Below, in pieces: positions 36,684 through 44,615 of a stretch of DNA of 64,000 nt. The notes beneath the pieces are model-generated. The model saw only the letters and a program-made list of their open reading frames with translations, had not been told where the DNA came from and did no database searches. Position 1 is the stretch's first letter. The number at the start of each line of letters is the position of its first letter. Source of the DNA: Bacillota bacterium. Its GTDB lineage: Bacteria > Bacillota > Clostridia > Christensenellales > Borkfalkiaceae. The stretch is taken from the NCBI GenBank assembly GCA_003343995.1, contig QAKE01000042.1, forward strand, positions 8,932 to 72,931, given 5' to 3'. The position numbers and the translations under genes are program-made.

Positions 36684-37421
36684 ATGAGAAAGAAGATTAT
36701 TGCAATCGTCACCGCGCTCGCGTTGGCGCTTAGCTTAAGCGCCTGCGCCATCGGATACGTGGACGATTCTTCGTTTGTCAACGAAATCAGCGAAACGGCG
36801 GTGAAAGCCGCGGTGAAAATCATCGCGGAATACGGCACGGAAGAATACGGCGCGACCTTTATCGGCAGCGGCGCGATTTGCAAAACCGAAGGGAACAGAT
36901 ATTACGCGCTGACGAACAATCACGTCGTCGAAGCCGATCCCGTTTACGGGCAGTGCGCGCTTTACGTGTTCGACTGTTACGGCAACGTTTACGACGGATG
37001 GGTGGAAAATACTTCCCCGAAGGACGATCTCGCCGTCGTTTCCTTCATTTGCTTTGCCGATACCGCGGAGTACGGCGCGCCGTTGGCGGCGCTGGAAATC
37101 GCCGAAAAGAACGCCGAGCCGAGAACGCTGGTGGCGGCAGTCGGTTCGCCCGACGGGCAGTTCAACGCGGTAACGCTCGGAAAAATTCAGCGCTACGCGA
37201 AAATCGAGCTTACCGAGGAGCACTCCGCAAGTCACGTGAGCTATCCCGTCGTCTGCCATACCGCGGTGATCCACGGCGGATCGAGCGGCGGCATGCTGGT
37301 GGACGAAAATTTGAAGATCGTCGGCATCAATTACGCCGGCGGCACCTTGGAGGAAACGGGGGAGTTTGTGGAAGGCTACGCCGTTCCCGCCGAAAAAATA
37401 AACGAATTTTTGAACGCGTAA
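36684..37421 (+). CDS. Trypsin-like serine protease lipoprotein (HtrA-type domain without PDZ)
   Basis: 245 residues from the ATG at 36684, the second of two closely spaced ATGs and the one in frame, 4 nt after GGGGAGGA. Signal peptide with lipobox LSAC (Cys21). The catalytic triad is visible as His in LTNNHVVEA, Asp in SPKDDLAVV and Ser in IHGGSSGGMLVD. No PDZ domain or transmembrane helix follows. It is probably a membrane-anchored extracytoplasmic quality-control protease. It follows manA by 23 nt. Confidence 0.9.
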   Translation: MRKKIIAIVTALALALSLSACAIGYVDDSSFVNEISETAVKAAVKIIAEYGTEEYGATFIGSGAICKTEGNRYYALTNNHVVEADPVYGQCALYVFDCYGNVYDGWVENTSPKDDLAVVSFICFADTAEYGAPLAALEIAEKNAEPRTLVAAVGSPDGQFNAVTLGKIQRYAKIELTEEHSASHVSYPVVCHTAVIHGGSSGGMLVDENLKIVGINYAGGTLEETGEFVEGYAVPAEKINEFLNA

Positions 37422-37430
37422 GGAGAAAAA

Positions 37431-38399
37431 ATGAAAAGAAAAACGGTATACCAAACGATATTGCGTTACGCGGCGCTGACGTGCGCGGGCGCTGTCAACG
37501 CCTTCGGCGTTACGCTCTTTCTGCTCCCCGCAAGCTTACTGGACAGCGGGTTTTCCGGCACGTCGCTCTTTTTGTCGCACTTCGCGCTTTCTCTGAGCGT
37601 GTGGCTGCTCATTCTGAACTTTCCCGTGTACATCTTCGCCTATAAAAAGCTCGGCTGGCAGATGCTGGTGCGTTCCCTTTGGGCGATCGCCATGTACTCG
37701 CTCTTTTCCTTTATCTTTCAGATGATCTTTCCGTCGCTGACGGCGGAAGTTCCCTCCTCGCCCATCGCGGGCACAGATTTGCTGCTTTGCGCCCTTTTCG
37801 GCGGGCTCATTTCCGGCATCGGCAGCGGGCTGACCATCCGTTTCGGCGGGGCGATCGACGGCGTGGAAGTGCTTTCCCTCGTGTTCGCCAAAAAGCTCAA
37901 TCTGACGGTGGGCACCTTCGTGATGATCTTCAACGTCATCTTGTACGTGGCGAGCGGTATCGCGTTCTCCTCTTGGGAACTGCCGCTTTATTCCGTCATT
38001 TCCTACGGCGTGGGGCTGAAAGCAGTGGACTTCATCGTCGACGGTCTGGACAAGGGAAAAGCCGTCATGATCATCACCGAAGCGCCCGACGAGATGCTCA
38101 AGAGCATCAGCGGCTATTTCGGGCGGGGGATCACGATTTTCGACGCGAAGGGCTATTATTCCGACCAGTGCAAAAAGGTCGTTTACGTGGTGGTCAACCG
38201 CTTTGAAATCGCGCGGCTGAAATCCATCGTGGAAGCTACCGATCCCAACGCCTTCGTCACCATCACGGAAATCACCGACACGATGGGCGCGAATATCAAG
38301 CTGAGAAAGAAAAACAAATCCATCGCGCTGATGGAAGAACCCGCGGCGGAGGACGCCGCGCCCGCGGAAGAAACCGTGTCCGCGGAGGAAAACGAATAA
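37431..38399 (+). CDS. YitT family membrane protein (DUF161/DUF2179)
   Basis: 322 residues. Five to six transmembrane helices in the first 200 residues, with the family motifs AGAVNAFGVTLFLLPA, DSGFSGTSLF, GSGLTIRFGGAIDGVE and ILNFPVYIFAYKKLGW. A cytosolic DUF2179 domain follows (about 215-290, GRGITIFDAKGYYS, TITEITDTMGANIK), then an acidic Ala/Glu tail. YitT proteins are common in Bacillota but have no agreed function; transport is suspected. It starts 10 nt after the protease gene. Confidence 0.9.
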   Translation: MKRKTVYQTILRYAALTCAGAVNAFGVTLFLLPASLLDSGFSGTSLFLSHFALSLSVWLLILNFPVYIFAYKKLGWQMLVRSLWAIAMYSLFSFIFQMIFPSLTAEVPSSPIAGTDLLLCALFGGLISGIGSGLTIRFGGAIDGVEVLSLVFAKKLNLTVGTFVMIFNVILYVASGIAFSSWELPLYSVISYGVGLKAVDFIVDGLDKGKAVMIITEAPDEMLKSISGYFGRGITIFDAKGYYSDQCKKVVYVVVNRFEIARLKSIVEATDPNAFVTITEITDTMGANIKLRKKNKSIALMEEPAAEDAAPAEETVSAEENE

Positions 38400-38404
38400 T
38401 TTTT

Positions 38405-38450
38405 ACGCCCCGAAAAAACGCAGAAAATGCGGGTTTTCGGGGCGTTTTTC
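38405..38450 (+). terminator. Intrinsic terminator after the YitT gene
   Basis: ACGCCCCGAAAA (from 38405) pairs with TTTTCGGGGCGT (38434-38445), with an inner CGCA-GAAA-TGCG hairpin and TTTTT after it. Confidence 0.88.
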
Positions 38451-38524
38451 CGCAATATCGCTTTCGTACGGCGTTTCGGTAAAATTTTATCGATAATTTT
38501 ATATCAAAACTTTTAAAAACCCCC

Positions 38525-38553
38525 TTTACAAGGCGGCAAATGTATGCTAAAAT
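38525..38553 (+). promoter_or_regulatory. Promoter of rex
   Basis: TTTACA (38525-38530), a 17-nt spacer and TAAAAT (38548-38553). AT-rich symmetric sequence lies upstream (about 38480-38504), but it is not a Rex consensus site. Confidence 0.7.
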
Positions 38554-38573
38554 ATAACGTAAAGGAGAAAGCG

Positions 38574-39200
38574 ATGACTACGGTGATCTCGAAAGCCACG
38601 TTGCAGCGGCTGCCCATTTATCTGAATTGTTTAAAATCCGCGGGCGATACTTCGGAATACGTTTCCGCCACGGCGCTCGCCAACCGTTTGGGGCTGGGCG
38701 AAGTGCAGGTGCGAAAGGATCTGGCGAGCATTTGCGACGCGGGCAAACCGAAGGTCGGCTATCTCAAAAGGGAACTGATCGCTGTTTTGGAAAACTATCT
38801 CGGCGCCGACACCAACGATGCCGTTCTGGTGGGCGTGGGGCATCTCGGCACGGCGCTCATGGCGTACAACGGGTTTGAAGAATACGGGTTTAAAATCGTC
38901 GCGGGGTTCGACGTCAATCCCGTCCTCGTCGGCGCGAAGGTCGCGGGGAAGCAGGTGTTTTCCGTCGATAAAATGGCAAACCTCATCGGAAGGCTGGGGG
39001 TGAAAATCGGCATCATCACGCTGCCGAAGGAATACGCGCAGGAAACGGCGGACAAGCTCATCGCGGCGGGAATCCGCGCGATCTGGAATTTTTCGCCGAC
39101 GTATATCACGGTGCCCGACAACATCGTGGTGAAAAACGAAAACATGGCGTCGTCGCTGGCGGTGCTGTCCAAACAGCTTAAGGAAATATCGGAAAAATAA
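38574..39200 (+). CDS. rex: Redox-sensing transcriptional repressor Rex
   Basis: 208 residues from ATG 38574, with AAAGGAG at 38561-38567; the frame begins 30 nt earlier without a ribosome binding site. The N-terminal winged helix includes ISKATLQRLPIYLNCL and GLGEVQVRKDLASI. The Rossmann domain has VGVGHLGTALMAY and AGFDVNPVLVG. The C-terminal domain-swap helix is visible (NMASSLAVLSKQLKE). Rex is released from DNA when NADH is high and controls fermentation genes. It lies at the head of a redox cluster; likely targets are the hydrogenase, alcohol dehydrogenase and pfl genes, by family knowledge. Confidence 0.96.
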   Translation: MTTVISKATLQRLPIYLNCLKSAGDTSEYVSATALANRLGLGEVQVRKDLASICDAGKPKVGYLKRELIAVLENYLGADTNDAVLVGVGHLGTALMAYNGFEEYGFKIVAGFDVNPVLVGAKVAGKQVFSVDKMANLIGRLGVKIGIITLPKEYAQETADKLIAAGIRAIWNFSPTYITVPDNIVVKNENMASSLAVLSKQLKEISEK

Positions 39201-39238
39201 TTTCAGGCATAAAAACGGAAAAATACGGGGATAAACAA

Positions 39239-39487
39239 ATGGTAAAAGTAACGGTATGCATCGGCAGCTCCTGCCACATCAAAGGCGCGCGGGAAGTGGT
39301 GGAAACCTTTCAGGAACTCATCAAAAAGAACAACGTCAAAGCCGAAGTGGAGCTCGGCGGCACCTTTTGCGTGGGGCGCTGCAACGAGGACGGCGTAAGC
39401 GTGACGGTGGACGGCGATTATTATGCCGTCAAGCCGGAGAACGCGGAGGAATTTTTCAACGAAATCGTGGTCGGACTGATCGGGTGA
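39239..39487 (+). CDS. Thioredoxin-like [2Fe-2S] ferredoxin, NuoE C-terminal type
   Basis: 82 residues. Four cysteines in the C-x4-C (CIGSSC) and C-x3-C (TFCVGRC) arrangement of thioredoxin-fold [2Fe-2S] ferredoxins, on a single small domain. It precedes the sensory hydrogenase by 6 nt, so it is the likely electron partner of that protein. Ribosome binding is weak (GGGG at 39227-39230). Probably cotranscribed with rex, which ends 38 nt upstream. Confidence 0.88.
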   Translation: MVKVTVCIGSSCHIKGAREVVETFQELIKKNNVKAEVELGGTFCVGRCNEDGVSVTVDGDYYAVKPENAEEFFNEIVVGLIG

Positions 39488-39493
39488 ACTTAG

Positions 39494-41197
39494 ATGACTT
39501 CTTATCTGGAATTTAAAAACGCCGAATGCCGCGATTGCTATAAATGTTTGCGCTTTTGTCCCGTGAAGGCCATCGAGGTGGTTAATCATCAGGCGCGCAT
39601 CATAGAAAGCCGCTGCATTCTCTGCGGCAAATGCACGGAGGTGTGCCCGCAGAACGCAAAGCGCGTGCACACCGAGCTCGACGAGGTGAAGCGTTTGCTT
39701 TCCTCCTCGCGCGTCGTCGCGTCCGTCGCGCCGTCCTTCGTTTCCAGCTTTGAAACGGAGGAGTTTTCCGTCATGAAGATCGCCCTCGGCAAGCTGGGGT
39801 TTGCCGACGCGGAGGAAACGGCGACAGGCGCGCGCATGGTGACGGCGGAATACGAAAAACTGCTCAAAATGGGAAAATATAAAAACCTGATCACCTCGGC
39901 GTGCCCCGCGGTCGACCGCATGATTCAGATGTATTATCCCGACGCGCTCAAATACCTCGCGCCGGTAGACAGCCCGATGGTGGCGCACGCGAAAATGCTC
40001 AAAGCCGCGGGCGCGGAAAAGGTTGTGTTCATCGGTCCCTGCATTGCGAAAAAGCGGGAGGGGAACGAGAGCGGCGTCGTGGACGGCGTGCTCACCTTTG
40101 AGGACTTAAAAACGCTGTTTTCGGAAAACGGCGTCGAGCTTGCGAACATCGCGCGGCTGAAAAGCGCGGAAAGCGGCGGCGTGAACCGCGCGAAGTATTA
40201 TCCCATCAGCCGCGGCATCATAAAATCCTTCGATAAATACGTGGACGGTTACGAGTACGTCGCCGTCGACGGCGCGGACAAGTGCCGCGAAGTGCTGGAA
40301 AACATCGATTCCCTTTCGGGAATGTTTTTGGAACTCAATTCCTGCGAATACGCCTGCGTCAACGGTCCGTGCAGTTTGATTAAAAAGGGCAGCGCCGTCA
40401 AGGCGAACGCGGCGATCCGCAAATATACCAACAAGGATATCGAAGGCGGGCTTTCCGCCGTTGCGGCGGCGCCCGCGGGGGTGGATTTTGCGCACGAATA
40501 CGCGCGCATCCGCCCCAACGACAGAATTCCTTCCGAACGGGAAATCGCGGAAATTCTGGCGCGCACTGGCAAAACGGAAAAAAAGGACGAGCTCAACTGC
40601 GGCGCGTGCGGCTACAACAGCTGCCGCGAAAAGGCGTGCGCGGTGGCGAACGGCTACGCGGAACTCGATATGTGCCTGCCCTACATGCGCGAGCGGGCGG
40701 AGTCGATGTCCTACGAAATCATACAAAGCAGCCCCAACGGCATCATTCTGCTCGACAACGAGTTCAACATTACGGAAATCAACCAGAAAGCAAAGGAAAT
40801 TTTCGGCATCTCCGAAAAGGACGTGAAGGGGCGCGCCGCCTTCGATTTTATCAATCCCACGGAATTCGTTCTGGCACAGGAAGAGGGCAAAAACGTCCAC
40901 AATAAGCGCATTAAAATCGAAAAAACCGGCAAAACCATAGAGCTTTCCGTCATTCTGCTTAAAAAGCAGAAGGTGCTTTACGGCGTGATGAAGGACATCA
41001 CCGAGGAAGCGGATTACGACGAAAAGCTGAACGCCGTCAAGCTGGAAACGCTGTCTACCACCGACGAGGTCATCAAAAAGCAGATGCGCGTGGCGCAGGA
41101 AATCGCCTCGCTCCTCGGCGAAACGACGGCGGAAACCAAGGTGGCGCTGTTAAAACTCAAAAAAACCCTGCAAGAGGGCGGCGCGGAGGAAAAATAG
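39494..41197 (+). CDS. Sensory [FeFe] hydrogenase-like protein with PAS domain (HydS type)
   Basis: 567 residues. Order: a 2x[4Fe-4S] ferredoxin (about 12-55, CRDCYKCLRFC, CILCGKCTEVC); an H-cluster domain with L1 TSACPAVDR (C137), L2 GPCIAKKRE (C183) and L3 CEYACVNGPC (C284, C288); a [4Fe-4S] domain (CGACGYNSCREKAC, about 370-400); and a PAS domain (about 408-505, SPNGIILLDNEFNITEINQKA). Ala in L1 replaces the proton-relay Cys of catalytic enzymes, as in group C sensory hydrogenases. A C-terminal helical stretch follows. No kinase domain is fused. The SpoIIE phosphatase starting directly after is the likely output. Confidence 0.92.
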   Translation: MTSYLEFKNAECRDCYKCLRFCPVKAIEVVNHQARIIESRCILCGKCTEVCPQNAKRVHTELDEVKRLLSSSRVVASVAPSFVSSFETEEFSVMKIALGKLGFADAEETATGARMVTAEYEKLLKMGKYKNLITSACPAVDRMIQMYYPDALKYLAPVDSPMVAHAKMLKAAGAEKVVFIGPCIAKKREGNESGVVDGVLTFEDLKTLFSENGVELANIARLKSAESGGVNRAKYYPISRGIIKSFDKYVDGYEYVAVDGADKCREVLENIDSLSGMFLELNSCEYACVNGPCSLIKKGSAVKANAAIRKYTNKDIEGGLSAVAAAPAGVDFAHEYARIRPNDRIPSEREIAEILARTGKTEKKDELNCGACGYNSCREKACAVANGYAELDMCLPYMRERAESMSYEIIQSSPNGIILLDNEFNITEINQKAKEIFGISEKDVKGRAAFDFINPTEFVLAQEEGKNVHNKRIKIEKTGKTIELSVILLKKQKVLYGVMKDITEEADYDEKLNAVKLETLSTTDEVIKKQMRVAQEIASLLGETTAETKVALLKLKKTLQEGGAEEK

Positions 41198-42358
41198 ATG
41201 CCTCTGCGGCTGGAAAGCGGCTATACGTCGCTCAATAAAAAGAACGAAGAACTCTGCGGCGACAAGGTGGAAATCCGCCGCAACGGCGAATATACCACCC
41301 TCGTGCTGGCGGACGGCTTGGGGAGCGGTGTGAAGGCGAATATCCTTTCCACCCTCACGAGCAAGATCCTCTGCACGATGGTGAGCGAAAACATTTCCAT
41401 TTCCGACTGCGTGGAAACCATTCTGCAAAGCCTGCCCGTGTGCAAGGTGCGCGGGGTGGCGTATTCCACCTTTACGGTCATCCATATATCCGACGACGGC
41501 AAGGGCTATCTTCTGGAATTCGACAACCCCGCCGCCATTTACTGCCATAACGGCGTTTGCGGCGACTTTTTGCGGGAAGAAATGCTCGTGTGCGGCAAAA
41601 AGGTATATAAAACGGAACTCGCGCTCGAGGAGGGCGACGTCATCGTTACCATGAGCGACGGCGTGATCCACGCGGGCATCGGCATGACGATGAATTTCGG
41701 CTGGCAGAGGACGGACGTGATCGACTATCTCAACGGCGCGATCAAGCCGGAAATGAGCGCCCGCTGCGTGGCGTGGCTGCTTGCGGCGGCGTGCAACGAT
41801 TTGTATCTCGACAGCCCCGGAGACGATACCACCGTGCTCGCGGTAAAGGTGAGAAAATCGCTGAACGTCAGCCTGATGATCGGGCCGCCCGTCGATAAAA
41901 GCAGGGACGATTTTTATATTTCCCGTTTTTTGAGCGGGGAAGGTAAAAAGGTCGTGTGCGGGGGGACGAGCTCGCAGATCGTGGCGCGGCATCTCGGCAA
42001 GAGCGTGCAGGCGAGTTTCGACTTTCCCGACAAGGACGTGCCTCCCATCGGGTATATCGAGGGGATAGACCTCACCACCGAAGGCGTGCTCACTATGCGA
42101 AAATTACTGGAATATTCCGAAAAATACCTTTCGGTAAGCGATTTATCGCCCAAATTTTTCACCAAAAAGGACGGCGCGAGCCTGCTTGCGGAACTATTGT
42201 TCGAAGAGGCGAGCGACATCACCTTTTACGTGGGGCAGAGCATCAACAAAGCCCATCAGGGGCTGCCCATCGACATCACCATGAAATTGAAATTAGTGGA
42301 AACGCTTTCGAAAAATCTGGTAAAAATGGGCAAAAATGTAGAAGTTTTCTACGATTAA
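41198..42358 (+). CDS. SpoIIE-family PP2C protein phosphatase
   Basis: 386 residues, starting at the base after the stop of the sensory hydrogenase. Metal-binding Asp motifs: LADGLGSG, TMSDGVIHAG and SPGDDTTVLAVKV. The PP2C domain covers about residues 1-225. The remaining 160 residues have no motif I can name (MIGPPVDKS, DFPDKDVPPIGYIEG). SpoIIE phosphatases act on serine-phosphorylated anti-anti-sigma-like proteins. Here the natural reading is an H2- or redox-responsive phosphatase driven by the PAS hydrogenase. No substrate gene is adjacent. Confidence 0.9.
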   Translation: MPLRLESGYTSLNKKNEELCGDKVEIRRNGEYTTLVLADGLGSGVKANILSTLTSKILCTMVSENISISDCVETILQSLPVCKVRGVAYSTFTVIHISDDGKGYLLEFDNPAAIYCHNGVCGDFLREEMLVCGKKVYKTELALEEGDVIVTMSDGVIHAGIGMTMNFGWQRTDVIDYLNGAIKPEMSARCVAWLLAAACNDLYLDSPGDDTTVLAVKVRKSLNVSLMIGPPVDKSRDDFYISRFLSGEGKKVVCGGTSSQIVARHLGKSVQASFDFPDKDVPPIGYIEGIDLTTEGVLTMRKLLEYSEKYLSVSDLSPKFFTKKDGASLLAELLFEEASDITFYVGQSINKAHQGLPIDITMKLKLVETLSKNLVKMGKNVEVFYD

Positions 42359-42417
42359 ACGGGTATTGACGCGTTAAGCGCGATATAAAAAATATTTTTT
42401 AAAAGGAGAAAGAAACA

Positions 42418-43602
42418 ATGGCAAGATTTACTTTACCGAGAGATTTGTACTTCGGAAAAGGCTGCATGGAGGACGTTTTGAAAAACCTCAAGGGCAAACG
42501 GGCGATCATCGTCGTGGGCGGCGGCTCGATGAAGCGCTTCGGCTTCCTCGACAAGGCGGTCAACGCGTTGAAAGAGGCGAAATTCGAAGTGGAGTTGTTT
42601 GAAAACGTGGAACCCGATCCGTCGGTGGAAACGGTTATGCGCGGCGCGGAAGCGATGCGGAAGTTCCAGCCCGACTGGATCATTTCCATGGGCGGCGGCT
42701 CGCCCATCGACGCGGCGAAAGCGATGTGGGCGTTCTACGAATATCCCGATACCACCTTCGAGGCGCTCTGCATTCCTTTTAATTTTCCGGAACTCAGACA
42801 GAAAGCGAAATTCCTCGCGATTCCCTCCACCTCCGGCACGGCTACGGAAGTTACGGCGTTCTCGGTCATCACCGACTATGCGAAGGGCATCAAATATCCT
42901 CTGGCGGACTTCAACATCACGCCGGACGTCGCCGTCGTCGATCCGCTGCTCGCGGAAACCATGCCCGCCAAACTCGTGGCGCACACCGGCATGGACGCGC
43001 TGACGCACGCGATCGAGGCGTACGTTTCCACGCTCAACGGTCCGTTTACCGATCCTTTGGCACTGAGAGCCATTCAGATGGTATTCGAGTATCTGCCCGC
43101 GTCCTACAAAGGCTGCATGGACGCGCGCGAACAGATGCACTACGCGCAGTGTCTCGCGGGTATGGCGTTCTCCAACGCGCTGCTCGGCATCGTGCACTCC
43201 ATGGCGCACAAAACGGGCGCGGCGTTCTCCACGGGGCACATTCCCCACGGCTGCGCCAACGCGATTTATCTGCCGTACGTGATCCAGTATAACGCGAAAG
43301 ACGCAACCGCGCTCAAGAGATACGGCGATATCGCCCGCTTTGTCGGTCTGGAAGGCAAAAACGACGAAGAACTGATGCTCGCCCTCTGCGCGAAGATCGA
43401 CGATTACAACAAGCAGCTTTCCATTCCCAAGACCTTGAAGGAATTCGGCATCGACGAAAAGGAATTCAAGGAAAAGGTGGGCGCCATCGCGGCGAACGCC
43501 GTCGGCGACGCGTGCACGGGCAGCAACCCGCGCTCCATCACGCCGGCGCAGATGGAACAGCTTTTCACCGCGATTTATTACGGGGATAAAGTAGATTTTT
43601 AA
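42418..43602 (+). CDS. Iron-containing alcohol dehydrogenase
   Basis: 394 residues. NAD-binding IIVVGGGSMKRFG and ISMGGGSPIDAAKAM. The metal site has Asp/His in PDVAVVDPLLAETMP, GMDALTHAIEAY and GIVHSMAHKTGAAF, followed by HIPHGCANAI. It reduces an aldehyde to an alcohol with NAD(P)H, a fermentative electron sink. The closest class is the AdhE C-terminal/butanol dehydrogenase type. An AAAAGGAG site precedes ATG 42418. The stop shares one base with the next start (TAATG). Confidence 0.93.
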   Translation: MARFTLPRDLYFGKGCMEDVLKNLKGKRAIIVVGGGSMKRFGFLDKAVNALKEAKFEVELFENVEPDPSVETVMRGAEAMRKFQPDWIISMGGGSPIDAAKAMWAFYEYPDTTFEALCIPFNFPELRQKAKFLAIPSTSGTATEVTAFSVITDYAKGIKYPLADFNITPDVAVVDPLLAETMPAKLVAHTGMDALTHAIEAYVSTLNGPFTDPLALRAIQMVFEYLPASYKGCMDAREQMHYAQCLAGMAFSNALLGIVHSMAHKTGAAFSTGHIPHGCANAIYLPYVIQYNAKDATALKRYGDIARFVGLEGKNDEELMLALCAKIDDYNKQLSIPKTLKEFGIDEKEFKEKVGAIAANAVGDACTGSNPRSITPAQMEQLFTAIYYGDKVDF

Positions 43603-44453
43603 TGAAGGAGTACGACGTCGTCGCGGTGGGGCTGGGCCCCGCCGCGACCAGCGCCGCCATTTACACGGCGATGGGCGGGTATAAAACCTTGCTCGTCGGC
43701 GAAAAGGGCGGCTCGCTTTACCGCGCGGAAAAAATCGCAAACTATTATGCCGGCGGCGAAATCGGCGGCAGGGAGCTTTTCGAGCGCGGATTAAAACAGG
43801 CGGAGGCGGTGGGCGCGCACGTTGTCTACCGTCAGGTGGTGGAAATCACCTTTGCCGAAAACGGCTTTCTGTTGAAAACGGCGGAGGAGGAATACGCCGC
43901 AAAGGCGGTGCTGCTTGCGACGGGCGTTGCCCGCAACAAGCCCAAGCTCGAGGGGCTGGACGCCTTCGGCGGCAAGGGCGTGAGCTGGTGCGCCGTGTGC
44001 GACGGGTTCTTTTACCGCAGGAAAAAGGTGGGCGTTTACGGCGCGGGCGAATACGCGGCGAGCGAGGCGAAATACCTTGCGGGCATCGGTTGCGACGTTA
44101 CGCTGTTTACCGACGGCAGACCCGTTCCTGACGGCGCGGCGTTTGCGAACGGCGAAAAGCTCGGCGGACTTTACGGCGGCGAGCGGTTAGAGGGCGTAAC
44201 GCTTGCGAACGGCGAAAAACTTCCGCTTTCCGCGATGTTTATTGCGGAAGGGGTGGCTTCCTCCGGCGATTTTGCGAAGATGCTCGGCATCGAAACGGAA
44301 AATAACGCCGTCAAGGTCAACGCGCGGTGCGAAACCAACGTGCCCGCGCTGTTTGCGGCGGGCGATTGCACCGGCGGGCTTTTGCAGGTGGCGAAAGCCG
44401 TGGGGCAGGGCGCCGTCGCCGGCTTTGAAATCTGCCGTTATCTGAAAAAATAA
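43602..44453 (+). CDS. Thioredoxin reductase-like flavoprotein
   Basis: 283 residues, slightly shorter than TrxB. The N-terminal FAD motif is VAVGLGPAATSAAIYTA (GLGPAA rather than GAGPAG). The redox pair is WCAVCDGFF (C-x2-C). The NAD(P) motif is VGVYGAGEYAASEA, and the C-terminal FAD motif is ALFAAGDCTGGLLQVAKAVGQG. No thioredoxin gene is adjacent, so the partner is unknown. Overlap with the alcohol dehydrogenase suggests cotranscription. Confidence 0.88.
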   Translation: MKEYDVVAVGLGPAATSAAIYTAMGGYKTLLVGEKGGSLYRAEKIANYYAGGEIGGRELFERGLKQAEAVGAHVVYRQVVEITFAENGFLLKTAEEEYAAKAVLLATGVARNKPKLEGLDAFGGKGVSWCAVCDGFFYRRKKVGVYGAGEYAASEAKYLAGIGCDVTLFTDGRPVPDGAAFANGEKLGGLYGGERLEGVTLANGEKLPLSAMFIAEGVASSGDFAKMLGIETENNAVKVNARCETNVPALFAAGDCTGGLLQVAKAVGQGAVAGFEICRYLKK

Positions 44454-44462
44454 ATAAAGCCG

Positions 44463-44500
44463 CGGCGGCGAACAATTTTGTTCGCCGCCGTTTTTGTTTT
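44463..44500 (+). terminator. Intrinsic terminator after the flavoprotein gene
   Basis: CGGCGGCGAACAA (44463-44475) pairs with 44478-44490, giving an 11-13 bp stem, followed by TTTTTGTTTT. Confidence 0.92.
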
Positions 44501-44557
44501 CGCGTTTTGCGGTTTTGATAAAGCAACCGTTTAACAACTATGCGCAACGCTCGGTCA

Positions 44558-44586
44558 TTGAACCTTTCATTTTTGCGTGTTATAAT
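44558..44586 (+). promoter_or_regulatory. Promoter of the secreted esterase gene
   Basis: TTGAAC (44558-44563), a 17-nt spacer and perfect TATAAT (44581-44586); AAAGGAG follows at about 44602. Confidence 0.8.
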
Positions 44587-44615
44587 CAACATAAGGAAAA
44601 GAAAGGAGAAAGACG

